Assembly: GCA_025359805.1 (NCBI GenBank)
Contig: JANYDU010000050.1
Coordinates: 1 to 64,000 of the forward strand
DNA length: 64,000 nucleotides
DNA from: Bacteroidota bacterium
GTDB taxonomy: Bacteria; Bacteroidota; Bacteroidia; UKL13-3
Direction of reading: 5' to 3'
This document shows positions 26,467 through 35,358 of the stretch, piece after piece. A model generated the notes under the pieces. That model searched no databases and was not told where the DNA came from. It saw only the letters and a program-made list of their open reading frames with translations. Position 1 is the stretch's first letter, and each line of letters begins with the position of its first letter. The position numbers were made by a program, and so were the translations under genes.

Positions 26467-27168
26467 ATGAAATTTATATTGTCAATAATTCTTGTTTTTT
26501 TTACTTTTTTTCTTCATGCACAGGATGAAAATACCAATGATGAAATTGGGCGATACAATTATTATTTTGTTGGATTGAAACTTTGCGCCCCATCTTATGA
26601 CCAATATAATCGTAACATCTATAATTTTATGGAAGTTGCTTTTGGAAAAATTACAAATGAACGATTTTCATTTCAAGTTAAATTGGGTACTGATAATTAT
26701 AAAACTGGATATGTAGGAAAAGTATATGTTGGAAATTACGTTAACGGGCAAATTAAGAATACTTATTTTGCAGATGGAATTTTTGTTAAACCTGGATGGA
26801 TATTTATTAAAAGATTAAGAAAAACATATACGAATTATCTTTCGGTAAATTTAAATATGACATATACAAAACATACATTACAGATTACAACCAGTGATCC
26901 TGTATATGGAGATAAAAACGATTACTATATAAAAAATACGATTTTTCCTTTTTCAAGTTTGGAACTTGAACATGTTAATGTAATAAATATTGGAACTAAA
27001 GCTGATATTAATCTTTCTTATTATCTAGGATTTCGAACAGTGTACCCTAAACTATTTGGTGATATACTTCATGATTTTGAAAAAAAAGCCAATTTTATTC
27101 CTGGTGTTACAACAGGTGGGTTTATGTATGTAAATATTTTGATTGGGTTAAATATTCACCTCTATTAA
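26467..27168 (+). CDS. Hypothetical secreted protein, probable outer-membrane beta-barrel
   Basis: This 233-residue protein has signal peptide MKFILSIILVFFTFFLHAQ. The mature sequence alternates polar and aromatic residues (many Tyr, Phe and Gly) in short strands and ends in INILIGLNIHLY, compatible with an 8- to 10-stranded barrel. No named domain is recognised. It is paired with the lipoprotein gene 1 bp upstream. Confidence 0.6.
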   Translation: MKFILSIILVFFTFFLHAQDENTNDEIGRYNYYFVGLKLCAPSYDQYNRNIYNFMEVAFGKITNERFSFQVKLGTDNYKTGYVGKVYVGNYVNGQIKNTYFADGIFVKPGWIFIKRLRKTYTNYLSVNLNMTYTKHTLQITTSDPVYGDKNDYYIKNTIFPFSSLELEHVNVINIGTKADINLSYYLGFRTVYPKLFGDILHDFEKKANFIPGVTTGGFMYVNILIGLNIHLY

Positions 27169-27169
27169 T

Positions 27170-27628
27170 TTACTTCAACTTCAACAACCTTTTATCTAAA
27201 TCAATAGCTCGCGAATAATTTATTTTAACTTTATTAAACAAATGGTGGTTAGGGTTAATTAACAAAATATCATCTTCATGAAGTATAGATGAAGGTACTT
27301 TTAAACATAAAAATTTATTGTTTTGAATAAACAAATCTCCAATACTTTTTAATGCACTTGGAGCAGGATACTCTTGCCAATTTTTAGGTAAAAGAGATTT
27401 TTCGTATGCCAAAACTAAGTCGTCAGGAATATCTAAACATAGTACACAAAAGCCTTCAGGATTGATTGTAGGAATATGAACGAGATTTTCTAAAAGAGCG
27501 AGCGAGGCCGAAGATGCTGCATATAATACATAAGTTCCTTTACTGTTCCATCTGCCACCATATCTTGCTGCACCTTGTCCAGTTAAATCATTAATAAAAG
27601 TACACTTGCTTATTCTAAAAACTTTCAT
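27170..27628 (-). CDS. RES-domain toxin (NAD+ phosphorylase)
   Basis: This is the toxin of a RES/Xre type II toxin-antitoxin system. RES toxins break down NAD+. 152 residues. The family core is visible: FRIS near residue 4, GQGAARYGGRWNSKG at about 17-31, VLYAASSASLALLENLVH at about 33-50, the source of the conserved Arg, Tyr, Glu and Ser, and a C-terminal NP-x-H pattern. The antitoxin gene ends 1 base before the toxin start, as usual for this pair (antitoxin first). The family motif residues look intact, so it is probably active. Confidence 0.88.
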   Translation of the reverse strand: MKVFRISKCTFINDLTGQGAARYGGRWNSKGTYVLYAASSASLALLENLVHIPTINPEGFCVLCLDIPDDLVLAYEKSLLPKNWQEYPAPSALKSIGDLFIQNNKFLCLKVPSSILHEDDILLINPNHHLFNKVKINYSRAIDLDKRLLKLK

Positions 27629-28141
27629 TTAAGAATACACTCCATGTTCTATTCTGCCCAATTCATTCATGAGCATATCAATACCCAATGAAGTATCTAA
27701 AAATGATTTTGGCTTTTGATTTCCTAAGGCTAATACTTCTGACGACATCCAGTTATTAAACACATCCATTGAGCCAAAAATACTTTCACCTCTGCTATAT
27801 AACCGAGCCAACTCAACTAATCGCTCTGATTGCTCTGTATTTAATTTTTCATTTGCCGCATACCTACGCAAGTGCCTATCCGATACATGAATAATATCTG
27901 CAATTTCTGAAATAGAATAACCAATGATTTGAATGAGATGATCCAAAGATTTTTTAGAAATCCCTGAACGTATTAAATTTATAAAATCAACTTCTCTATT
28001 AATTTTTCCATATTGTTTTTCTATATTTAATAATCCTATAGTTCTAACATCAAATGAAGCATTAGAGTTAGGAATTATATATGCGACAATTGGCTCTTCT
28101 AATTTATTTTTTCTACTTATAGGTAATTTATATTTTTTCAT
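27629..28141 (-). CDS. Xre/MbcA/ParS-type antitoxin
   Basis: This is the antitoxin partner of the RES toxin, 170 residues. A degenerate helix-turn-helix lies at about 60-95 (IGYSISEIADIIHVSDRHLRRY) and the C-terminal toxin-binding domain at about 105-170 has the diagnostic SIFGSMDVFNNWMSSEVLALGNQKP...LDTSLGIDMLMNELGRIEHG. I chose the ATG at 28141. A GTG at 28162 is possible but would lie inside the operator repeats. Autoregulation is likely, given two 12-bp repeats directly upstream. Confidence 0.88.
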   Translation of the reverse strand: MKKYKLPISRKNKLEEPIVAYIIPNSNASFDVRTIGLLNIEKQYGKINREVDFINLIRSGISKKSLDHLIQIIGYSISEIADIIHVSDRHLRRYAANEKLNTEQSERLVELARLYSRGESIFGSMDVFNNWMSSEVLALGNQKPKSFLDTSLGIDMLMNELGRIEHGVYS

Positions 28142-28146
28142 ATTTA

Positions 28147-28180
28147 ATGTCAATTGTCCCACAAATTTATGTCAATTGTC
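28147..28180 (-). promoter_or_regulatory. Toxin-antitoxin promoter with two operator repeats
   Basis: Two perfect copies of ATGTCAATTGTC (28147-28158 and 28169-28180) lie exactly 22 bp apart, two helical turns. Between them on the minus strand is TAAATTTG (28162-28169), a match to the Bacteroidota -7 box. A dimeric antitoxin binding both copies would cover the promoter. Confidence 0.6.
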
Positions 28181-28242
28181 TATATTAAAAAAATATATTT
28201 ATTCCAATACCCATTTAATCTTTTAAAGATAAAAATATCCTT

Positions 28243-28250
28243 TACATTTG
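28243..28250 (+). promoter_or_regulatory. -7 box of the RNase P RNA gene
   Basis: TACATTTG matches TAnnTTTG and ends a few bases before the predicted 5' end of the RNA. No clear TTTG -33 box. Confidence 0.5.
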
Positions 28251-28253
28251 AGG

Positions 28254-28658
28254 CGGTAAGACGTTCTGTCGCATTATTAAAAATGATAATGAGGAAAGTC
28301 CGGGCAACATAGAGTAACATACTTCCTAACAGGAAGGTACTACATTATAATGATGTAGTAACAGAAAGTGCCACAGAAAATAAACTACCCCATCCGATTT
28401 TTATCGGGAGAGGAAAAGGTGAAAAGGTGGTGTAAGAGACCACCGAATAAATGGTAACATTTATTGCAGGGCAAACCTTATGTGTTGTAAGACCAAATAG
28501 GCTTCAATTTTTTGAACGACTCGTTCAAATGTTAATTTAGGTTAGCTATTGAAGCGGGTAGGTTGCTAGAGGTATCAAGTGATTGCTATCCCAGATAAAT
28601 GACAGATATATTCATTGTAAAATGAACGAAACAAAACCCGGCTTATAGTTTTACTAAC
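28254..28658 (+). ncRNA. rnpB: RNase P RNA (class A)
   Basis: This is the catalytic RNA that matures tRNA 5' ends. Conserved parts in order: GAGGAAAGTCCGGGC (CR I/P4, about 28292), ACAGAAAGTGCCACAGAAA (28362-28380), GGTGAAAAGGTGGTGTAAGAGACCACC (P8-P9 region, about 28418-28444), GCAGGGCAAACC, AGATAAATGACAG (CR V/J18-2 area) and ACAAAACCCGGCTTA (P4 3' strand, about 28631). The ends are set by a short P1 pairing (GGTAA with TTACT) and are accurate to about 10 bases. A terminator follows. Confidence 0.93.
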
Positions 28659-28661
28659 AAA

Positions 28662-28695
28662 CAAAGGGCGTTATATACGCCCTTTGCCATTTTTA
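28662..28695 (+). terminator. Rho-independent terminator of rnpB
   Basis: Stem CAAAGGGCG with CGCCCTTTG (28662-28670 and 28678-28686), 7-base loop, followed after a few bases by T-rich sequence. Confidence 0.8.
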
Positions 28696-28781
28696 AAATA
28701 TTTTTTTAGTCAAAAAATTTGTTTAGAAATAAATATAACTAAATTGCCAATTCATTTTTTTACAAATTAACATAACATATC

Positions 28782-28973
28782 ATGCAAAACGGTACAGTAA
28801 AATTTTTTAATGGTACAAAAGGATTCGGATTCATTACACCTGATGGTGGTGGAGAGGATGTATTTGTTCACTCAACAGGATTAATTGATCAAATCCGCGA
28901 AAACGACAAAGTTTCATTTGAAGTTGAAAACGGAAAAAAAGGATTGAACGCAGTAAACGTAAAAAAGATTTAA
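28782..28973 (+). CDS. Cold-shock domain protein
   Basis: This is an RNA chaperone of 63 residues, a single cold-shock domain. RNP1-like KGFGFIT is at 14-20 and RNP2-like VFVHST at 28-33, after the typical start [10 protein letters not shown]. It is single-copy here, with its own terminator and a leader of about 90 bp rich in T and A that may hold the usual thermoregulatory 5' structure, which I cannot resolve by eye. Confidence 0.95.
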   Translation: MQNGTVKFFNGTKGFGFITPDGGGEDVFVHSTGLIDQIRENDKVSFEVENGKKGLNAVNVKKI

Positions 28974-28994
28974 TCATTTTTAATTTATTCATTT

Positions 28995-29023
28995 AAGCCG
29001 AGTTTTATTACTCGGCTTTTTTT
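28995..29023 (+). terminator. Rho-independent terminator
   Basis: Stem AGCCGAGT with ACTCGGCT and a T7 tail directly after the cold-shock gene. Confidence 0.88.
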
Positions 29024-29039
29024 ATGTAAAAAATTTAAT

Positions 29040-29558
29040 ATGAACATAAAAGAAGAATTACTAAAAGAGCATAGTAAAAATCAAACCATCAAAATTGTAA
29101 ATTACATAAACAATGATAAAATCCTTTTTAAAGAATTGATGGAGTTGTTTCTTAAAGATGAATACAGAGTGGTACAAAGAGCATCATGGGTGGTAAGTTA
29201 TTGCGGAATAAAATATCCTGAACTAATTAAACCATACTTAAAAAAAATGATAGCAAAAATTAAAGAACCAGATATACATCACGCTGTAAAAAGGAATATT
29301 GTAAAAGTTTGGGAAGAAGTGGATATACCTGACAAATTAAGTGGAGAGATATATACAATCTGTTTCAATTTTCTTCAGTCTGTTGATGAACCAATTGCTG
29401 TTAAAGCATTTTCGATGACTGTACTTGAGAAAATTTGTTTAAAACATCACGAACTAAAAAATGAATTAAAAATAATAATAGAAGAGTTACTGCCTTTCGG
29501 AAGTGCGGGAATTATTGCTCGTGGAAAGAAAGTTTTGAAACATCTTTCAAATACATAA
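29040..29558 (+). CDS. HEAT-repeat-like protein of unknown function
   Basis: This is a 172-residue cytoplasmic protein, almost entirely amphipathic helices in pairs (for example FKELMELFLKDEYRVVQRASWVVSY and the block around AVKAFSMTVLEKI), as in HEAT/ARM solenoids. It has no signal or membrane segment. No specific family recognised. It lies between the cold-shock gene (own terminator) and a DUF2911 gene 32 bp downstream, so a weak link with the latter is possible. The scaffold-type fold suggests protein binding, which is inference. Confidence 0.65.
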   Translation: MNIKEELLKEHSKNQTIKIVNYINNDKILFKELMELFLKDEYRVVQRASWVVSYCGIKYPELIKPYLKKMIAKIKEPDIHHAVKRNIVKVWEEVDIPDKLSGEIYTICFNFLQSVDEPIAVKAFSMTVLEKICLKHHELKNELKIIIEELLPFGSAGIIARGKKVLKHLSNT

Positions 29559-29590
29559 CTTGCTTTTACAAAAAACTAAATTTTAAACAT

Positions 29591-30139
29591 ATGAAAAAGA
29601 AAATTTTAATCGGTATTGGTATTTTTTTAGTTGTGGTTATTGCATTCCTCACTTGGTTTCGCAGCAATACCAAATCACACAGCCCTGCTGCAATAGCAAA
29701 TTATACCAACAACGGACTAACCATCAATATTAGTTATTGCAAACCTTACAAAAAAGGTAGAATTATTTTTGGGGATGAAACCTCTTTACAACCTTATGGA
29801 AAATATTGGAGAATAGGTGCCAATGAAGCCACCACTTTTGAAACCAACAAAGATATTTTATTTGGAAATGTGGAATTAAAACCCGGAAAATATCAACTAT
29901 ATGCAGTACCTGGGGCAGAGAGTTGGGAAATTTATTTAAATACTGAATGGGATAGATGGGGTGCTATGGAAGCTGATCATAAAACAGATGTACTAAAAAC
30001 AAGTGTATTGGCCAATAATAATGCAGAAATGGAAGAGCAATTGTTATTAAATTTTGATGAGCCCGATAGTTTAGGTAACACAAATTTGAATATTCATTGG
30101 GATAAAACAATAGTAAATATTCCAATATCTTTAAAGTAA
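29591..30139 (+). CDS. DUF2911 domain protein
   Basis: This 182-residue protein has an N-terminal membrane anchor or signal (residues 4-22, ILIGIGIFLVVVIAFLTWF). The rest matches the DUF2911 pattern common in Bacteroidota: ISYCKPYKKGRIIFG, YGKYWRIGANEATTFETN, LKPGKYQLYAVPG, WEIYLN and a closing beta strand. It is probably periplasmic or outer-leaflet. The function of the family is unknown. It is ended by a clear terminator. Confidence 0.82.
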   Translation: MKKKILIGIGIFLVVVIAFLTWFRSNTKSHSPAAIANYTNNGLTINISYCKPYKKGRIIFGDETSLQPYGKYWRIGANEATTFETNKDILFGNVELKPGKYQLYAVPGAESWEIYLNTEWDRWGAMEADHKTDVLKTSVLANNNAEMEEQLLLNFDEPDSLGNTNLNIHWDKTIVNIPISLK

Positions 30140-30148
30140 AAAACGATT

Positions 30149-30178
30149 AAGCCTCTAAGAAATTAGAGGCTTTTTTTT
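30149..30178 (+). terminator. Rho-independent terminator
   Basis: Stem AAGCCTCTA with TAGAGGCTT, 6-base loop and a run of eight T. Confidence 0.88.
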
Positions 30179-30301
30179 ATTGCTTACATAATGCTTAATA
30201 AATAAAAATACCGTTAAATTTACTGATGGAAAAAATATTCTTTACATCATTTCTCTTCATTCATTTCTGCCAAGCTTAAATAATATATACTTCATATAAA
30301 C

Positions 30302-32560
30302 TTAAGCCAATGGAATTGTAAAACAAAATTTACTTCCTTCACCAAATTCACTTTCTACCCAAATTTTTCCATTATTTTTTTCGACAAAATCTTTACAAAG
30401 CATCAACCCTAGTCCTGAACCTTTTTCATTAGCAGTTCCATAAGTAGAAAACATTTCGTTACCAAAAAGTTTAGGTATATTTTTTTGTTCGATACCTCTT
30501 CCCGTGTCTTTGATACACACTTGTAATTTGTCGTTTATTATTTCGGAAGTAATAGTTATAGTATCGTTTTTATTACAAAACTTTATGGCATTGGCTACTA
30601 AATTTCTAACCACCAAATCAATCATATTTTTATCTGCCATTACATTACATAATCCAGTAATGTTATTTAATAATAGAATACCTTTATCGGTAGCATTTTT
30701 TTCAAACACATCAATTTTGTGTAGAATTACTTCTCTAAAATCAAACTTTTCAATCTCCATTTTTTCTCCTTCCATTTGGCTTTTAGCCCAAGCCAATAAA
30801 TTATCCAATAAGTTAGAGCCACTCTTTATATTATTTGTTAATGCTGGTAAAAAGGAATTAAATTCTTCGTATGAAATAGTACCATTATCCAATAAGTTTA
30901 ACATATCAATACTATTTGCAAATGGTGTTCGAAGATCATGTGCAATAATCGAAAACAATTTATTTTTTAACACGTTTAATTCTAAAAGTTCATGAGATTG
31001 ATTTTCTATTTCAATATTTTTTTCATGCAAAATTTTATACTCTTTTTGTTTTTGCTTTTTACTGTTATAAACAATGAAAACAATTAATAAAAGAATAGCG
31101 GTTGATAATGAAAAGGTAATAATTAAATAGCGTTGAGTGGTAATTTCATTTTTGTTTAAAAGGTCTGTTTTTAACTGCTCTAATAAATATTTTTCTTCTT
31201 TTTTATCATACTCATATTTAGCTGCAAGCCTTCCTATTTCGGCACTTTTATAAGCATTAACTACACTATCTTTAAACAATTTATTTAATTCATGAAAATA
31301 AAGTGCTTTTTGATAATTGTTTGAATTTTTATAGATAGTATATAAAATCCCTGTTGCATTTATAATCTCTGGTTTCGCTTTTTGATCATTGGCAATAGAA
31401 AATGCTTTTTCGGCATATGATAATGCCTTTGAATAATTATTTTGTTCGATAAATAATTCGGCTAAGTTTAACAATATATTAGCTTCTGCAATCTTATCAT
31501 GTTGAGCTTCTTTTATTGAAAGTGCTTTTATAAGATATTGATAAGACGAATCATAATTATGCTTGAGTTTATATATTTTGCTAATACTAATAAAGTTACT
31601 AGAAATACTATTTTTATTCCCACTTTTTTGTGTTAATTCTAATGCTTTATAATGAACATAAAGAGATGAATCATATTTTTTTTGCTTTGAATAAATATTA
31701 CCAATATTATTTAAAGATTTAACCTTGTTTTTATCGTCTTTGAGTTCGCTGTATAAGGTAAGTGCTTTTTTCTGAAAGTCAAGTGCTCTATCATAATCTT
31801 CAAGAGAATAATATATTGTTCCTATTTGATTTAGGTTAGAAGAAATGGCTTCTTTATCGTTTATTTTTTCGCTGGCTTTTAATGATTTCGCATACTTCTC
31901 AAGATCTTTTTTGTATGCACTTTCTTTATCATATAAACCTGAAATATTCGAACTGTTTGTAGATACCGTTTTTTTATCGTTGAGAGATTCTTTTGTGAGC
32001 AATGCTTTTAAATAATAATCAGCCGCTTTATCATACACTTCTTCGTTATAATAAGTAGCCGCTAAATTATTGTAAGCATTATAAAGATCTTCTTTATCAT
32101 TAACAATAACTAAAAAGCTTATAGCTCTATTAAAATTAAAAATAGCAGCATTATAATTGGTTAACGAAAAATAAATTGAACCAATAAGATTATGGCAATT
32201 TCCAATGCCTTTGGCGTTATTAATATCTGAATACACAAATATTGCATCTTGATAGTATTTTAGCGCATTATAATCTTGACCGAGATATTTATATGATAGA
32301 CCAATACATTTTAATCCATCAGCCTCTCCTTTTTTATATCCTATAATATGAGCCAATTTATATGCAGCATTTGATAATACTAATGCCGAATCTGGATTTA
32401 TTTTATAGTATGCTTCTGCTAAATAACAATATGCTTTTACTTCGTTGGAATCAAAAGTATTTTTTTTTATAAAAATATTTAAACTGTCAATTTTGGATGC
32501 ATGCACAGAAAAACAAAGCGCTATTGATAAAAATATAAAAATATAGAAATGACGAATCAT
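30302..32560 (-). CDS. TPR-containing sensor histidine kinase
   Basis: This is a membrane-bound sensor kinase of 752 residues with signal peptide 1-21, about ten tetratricopeptide repeats in the periplasmic part (about 44-430), one membrane helix at about 478-499, a short coiled coil, the HisKA box with His541 in FSIIAHDLRTPF, and a HATPase_c domain with NLVANAIKFCN, DTGRGIEQKN and GSGLGLMLC. No receiver domain is fused and no response regulator is adjacent, so its partner must lie elsewhere. This architecture is frequent in Bacteroidota. The TPR part probably binds a protein or peptide, unknown. Confidence 0.88.
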   Translation of the reverse strand: MIRHFYIFIFLSIALCFSVHASKIDSLNIFIKKNTFDSNEVKAYCYLAEAYYKINPDSALVLSNAAYKLAHIIGYKKGEADGLKCIGLSYKYLGQDYNALKYYQDAIFVYSDINNAKGIGNCHNLIGSIYFSLTNYNAAIFNFNRAISFLVIVNDKEDLYNAYNNLAATYYNEEVYDKAADYYLKALLTKESLNDKKTVSTNSSNISGLYDKESAYKKDLEKYAKSLKASEKINDKEAISSNLNQIGTIYYSLEDYDRALDFQKKALTLYSELKDDKNKVKSLNNIGNIYSKQKKYDSSLYVHYKALELTQKSGNKNSISSNFISISKIYKLKHNYDSSYQYLIKALSIKEAQHDKIAEANILLNLAELFIEQNNYSKALSYAEKAFSIANDQKAKPEIINATGILYTIYKNSNNYQKALYFHELNKLFKDSVVNAYKSAEIGRLAAKYEYDKKEEKYLLEQLKTDLLNKNEITTQRYLIITFSLSTAILLLIVFIVYNSKKQKQKEYKILHEKNIEIENQSHELLELNVLKNKLFSIIAHDLRTPFANSIDMLNLLDNGTISYEEFNSFLPALTNNIKSGSNLLDNLLAWAKSQMEGEKMEIEKFDFREVILHKIDVFEKNATDKGILLLNNITGLCNVMADKNMIDLVVRNLVANAIKFCNKNDTITITSEIINDKLQVCIKDTGRGIEQKNIPKLFGNEMFSTYGTANEKGSGLGLMLCKDFVEKNNGKIWVESEFGEGSKFCFTIPLA

Positions 32561-32688
32561 ACAATACTGCTTTGTGAATTGAATATGCTAATAAAATATA
32601 TTCTATCAAATTAAACTATTAAATTTTGCACACAAAAATGGGATGCTATACTGATGCTTGATTATATAGTTTCGCAAAAACACAAATG

Positions 32689-33711
32689 TTAATCATTTAT
32701 TCTATCTATCGTTTCAATTAAAATTTTCATCATTCTATCATCAATATCCAAATGAAAAACCATCCTACATTCATCAGATGAAATTTTTCCTATTAAGATA
32801 TTTTCTCTTTTAAAATCCTCCACCAATTGTTGTGCTTTTTCAACATCGTGCAATTTAAAAATAACAATATTAGTTTCTACTGGCATCATCTCTTTTACAA
32901 AAGATTTTTGCTTAAGTATATCCGCAATTTGTTTTGCTTTAGCATGATCTTCTTTTAATCGTTCTACATTATTTTTCAGGGCATACAATCCAGCAGCAGC
33001 AATAAATCCAGCCTGCCTCATGCCACCGCCAAAAACTTTGCGAACACGTTTTGCTTGTTGTATAAACTTATTTGTGCCCAATAAAACCGAACCAATAGGT
33101 GCACCTAATCCTTTACTCAAACAAATAGAAATGCTGTGAAACTGCTCCCCTATTTCTTTGGCTGAATAATTAGCTTCAACCAATACATTAAAAATTCGTG
33201 CACCATCCAAATGAAGGTTCAACTTTTTATCCTCACATAATTTTCTAATTAATTTTATATCATTAATATCATAAACACTTCCTCCTCCTCTATTACTTGT
33301 GTTTTCCAAACAAACTAATTTGGTTACAGGAAAATGTATATCATCATTATTGATAGCTTCTTCAATTTGTTGAGCTGTAATTCTTCCTCTATTTCCTTGC
33401 AATATTTTGGCTTGCACACCTGAGTTGGATGCAATACCACCGCCTTCGTATTTATATACATGAGCATTATCGGCACAAATTAATTCGTTACCAGGTTGCG
33501 TGTAAACTTTAATAGCAATTTGGTTGGTCATGGTTCCGCTTGGGCAAAACAATCCTTCTTCCATTCCAAATAAATTTGCAGCCACTTGTTGTAACTCATT
33601 TACCGTTTCATCTTCGCCATACACATCATCACCCACTTTTGCTTTATACATGGCATCAAGCATAGCAGGTGTAGGTTTGGTAACAGTATCACTTCTTAAA
33701 TCTATGGTCAT
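32689..33711 (-). CDS. Low-specificity L-threonine aldolase
   Basis: This is a PLP enzyme that cleaves threonine and allo-threonine to glycine and acetaldehyde. 340 residues, cytoplasmic. The N-terminus [18 protein letters not shown] and the [13 protein letters not shown] motif are diagnostic. [10 protein letters not shown] and the PLP-binding Lys200 in [13 protein letters not shown] follow. The length is normal. It is transcribed alone, 43 bp after the aldehyde dehydrogenase gene, in the same direction. Confidence 0.93.
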   Translation of the reverse strand: MTIDLRSDTVTKPTPAMLDAMYKAKVGDDVYGEDETVNELQQVAANLFGMEEGLFCPSGTMTNQIAIKVYTQPGNELICADNAHVYKYEGGGIASNSGVQAKILQGNRGRITAQQIEEAINNDDIHFPVTKLVCLENTSNRGGGSVYDINDIKLIRKLCEDKKLNLHLDGARIFNVLVEANYSAKEIGEQFHSISICLSKGLGAPIGSVLLGTNKFIQQAKRVRKVFGGGMRQAGFIAAAGLYALKNNVERLKEDHAKAKQIADILKQKSFVKEMMPVETNIVIFKLHDVEKAQQLVEDFKRENILIGKISSDECRMVFHLDIDDRMMKILIETIDRIND

Positions 33712-33754
33712 ATAAAAATTATATTTATGATGAAATATATTTCCGAAAAATCAT

Positions 33755-35197
33755 TTACAACTTCACACAAATATTTTTTTGCTCAGTAAAAAATCTAAGT
33801 GCTTCCCATCCACCTTCGCGCCCTACCCCACTTTGTTTTACTCCACCAAATGGGGTACGCAAATCGCGAAGTAACCAACAATTAATCCATACAATTCCTG
33901 ATTTTATTTTTTGTGAAATACGATGAGCACGTGTTAAATTTTCTGTCCATACGGTACAGGCCAAACCATATTGAGTTGAGTTTGCCATCATCAATACTTC
34001 TTCTTCATTATCAAATGGAGTGAGTGTAACAACAGGACCAAAAATTTCTTCTTGGTTGGTTCGGCAATCATAACTTAAGCCTTCAATAATGGTGGGTTCA
34101 ATAAACCATCCATTGGCACATCTTCCTTCAGGTTTAACATTATTACCTCCAATCAAAATAGTTCCGCCTTCTTGTTTCGCCAATTCAATATAACTTAATA
34201 TTTTTTGAAAATGTGGCTCCGAAACGATAGCCCCAATTTTAGTTTTTTCATTCAATGGATCACCCAGAATTTGTTGTTTTATTTTTTCGATAAATGCCGT
34301 TTTAAATTTTTCGTAAAGCGGACGTTCAATAAAAATACGAGAACCACACAAACAAATTTCGCCCTGATTTAAAAACGAAGATCTAACAGTTTCATTGAGC
34401 ATCTTATCAAAATCACAATCGGCAAAAATGATATTGGGATTTTTTCCACCTAATTCTAAAGATAATTTTTTAAACATAGGTGCTGCTACTCTGGCAATTT
34501 CTGCTCCTGTTTTGGTTCCTCCTGTAAAAGATATGGCTTTAATATTTGGATGTGATACAATGGATGAACCCACTTTTGGTCCCAAGCCATGAACGATATT
34601 TAAAACGCCTTTTGGCAACCCAGCTTCTATACAAATTTCAGCAAATAAGTACGCACTCATAGGTGTAATTTCTGAAGGTTTTGCAACCACACAATTTCCT
34701 GTAGCAAGAGCAGGAGCGATTTTCCAAGTGAATAAATAAAGCGGCAAATTCCAAGGAGATATACAACCTACCACACCAATTGGAGTGCGCACGGTATAAT
34801 TAATGGCATGGTCGCCCATGGGATGAGCCTCACTGGCAAAATGTTCGATAGCGGTTCCAAAAAAACGAATATTACTTATCGCTCTTGGAATCTCTCCTGT
34901 TTTTGATAACCACAATGGTTTGCCCTGATCTACAGTTTCAGCTTCTGCCAATTTATCAATATGTTTTTCCATTAGCTCCGAAATGCGTACCATTATTTTT
35001 GAGCGTTTTTCCGGAGAAAAACTACTCCAATTTTCATACGCTTCATCGGCAGCTTTTACTGCTAACTCAACATCACGTTCATCACTATCGGGAATTAAAG
35101 AATATACGCTTCCGGTTGATGGATCAAAATTATCCATGAATTGTTTTGAAACAGGTTCAAGCAATTCGCCATTAATATAATTGAGGATTTTTTGCAT
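33755..35197 (-). CDS. NAD-dependent aldehyde dehydrogenase (aminomuconate-semialdehyde type)
   Basis: It oxidises an aldehyde to an acid with NAD+. 480 residues. The catalytic Cys282 is in NQGEICLCGSR, Glu248 in LELGGKNP, NAD loop SFTGGTKTG. The closing sequence WLLRDLRTPFGGVKQSGVGREGG is typical of the 2-aminomuconic or 2-hydroxymuconic semialdehyde dehydrogenase group (ALDH8-like), so a role in tryptophan or aromatic breakdown is possible, but no other kynurenine-pathway genes are nearby. I chose the ATG at 35197, because the family begins near here and the longer frame from 35224 adds an unrelated hydrophobic stretch. Confidence 0.88.
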   Translation of the reverse strand: MQKILNYINGELLEPVSKQFMDNFDPSTGSVYSLIPDSDERDVELAVKAADEAYENWSSFSPEKRSKIMVRISELMEKHIDKLAEAETVDQGKPLWLSKTGEIPRAISNIRFFGTAIEHFASEAHPMGDHAINYTVRTPIGVVGCISPWNLPLYLFTWKIAPALATGNCVVAKPSEITPMSAYLFAEICIEAGLPKGVLNIVHGLGPKVGSSIVSHPNIKAISFTGGTKTGAEIARVAAPMFKKLSLELGGKNPNIIFADCDFDKMLNETVRSSFLNQGEICLCGSRIFIERPLYEKFKTAFIEKIKQQILGDPLNEKTKIGAIVSEPHFQKILSYIELAKQEGGTILIGGNNVKPEGRCANGWFIEPTIIEGLSYDCRTNQEEIFGPVVTLTPFDNEEEVLMMANSTQYGLACTVWTENLTRAHRISQKIKSGIVWINCWLLRDLRTPFGGVKQSGVGREGGWEALRFFTEQKNICVKL

Positions 35198-35358
35198 GAG
35201 GCAAAATAAATTAATAATTGACAATTAACAGCATAGTAGTTAACGAACACAACCTGATTTTCCACTTAATCAATATCACCCACCATTTACTCAATGGTGA
35301 AATATATCATAAAGGAGTGTTGCACTTTTGAACTCGTTAATCACAAAAAAATATCATC

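Noticed and set aside
28254..28658. Possible tmRNA or mobile RNA
   Set aside because: The conserved RNase P motifs in correct order identify rnpB.
30504..30995. Plus-strand frame of 163 codons opposite the TPR kinase
   Set aside because: Antisense to the HATPase domain and without a plausible start or domain.
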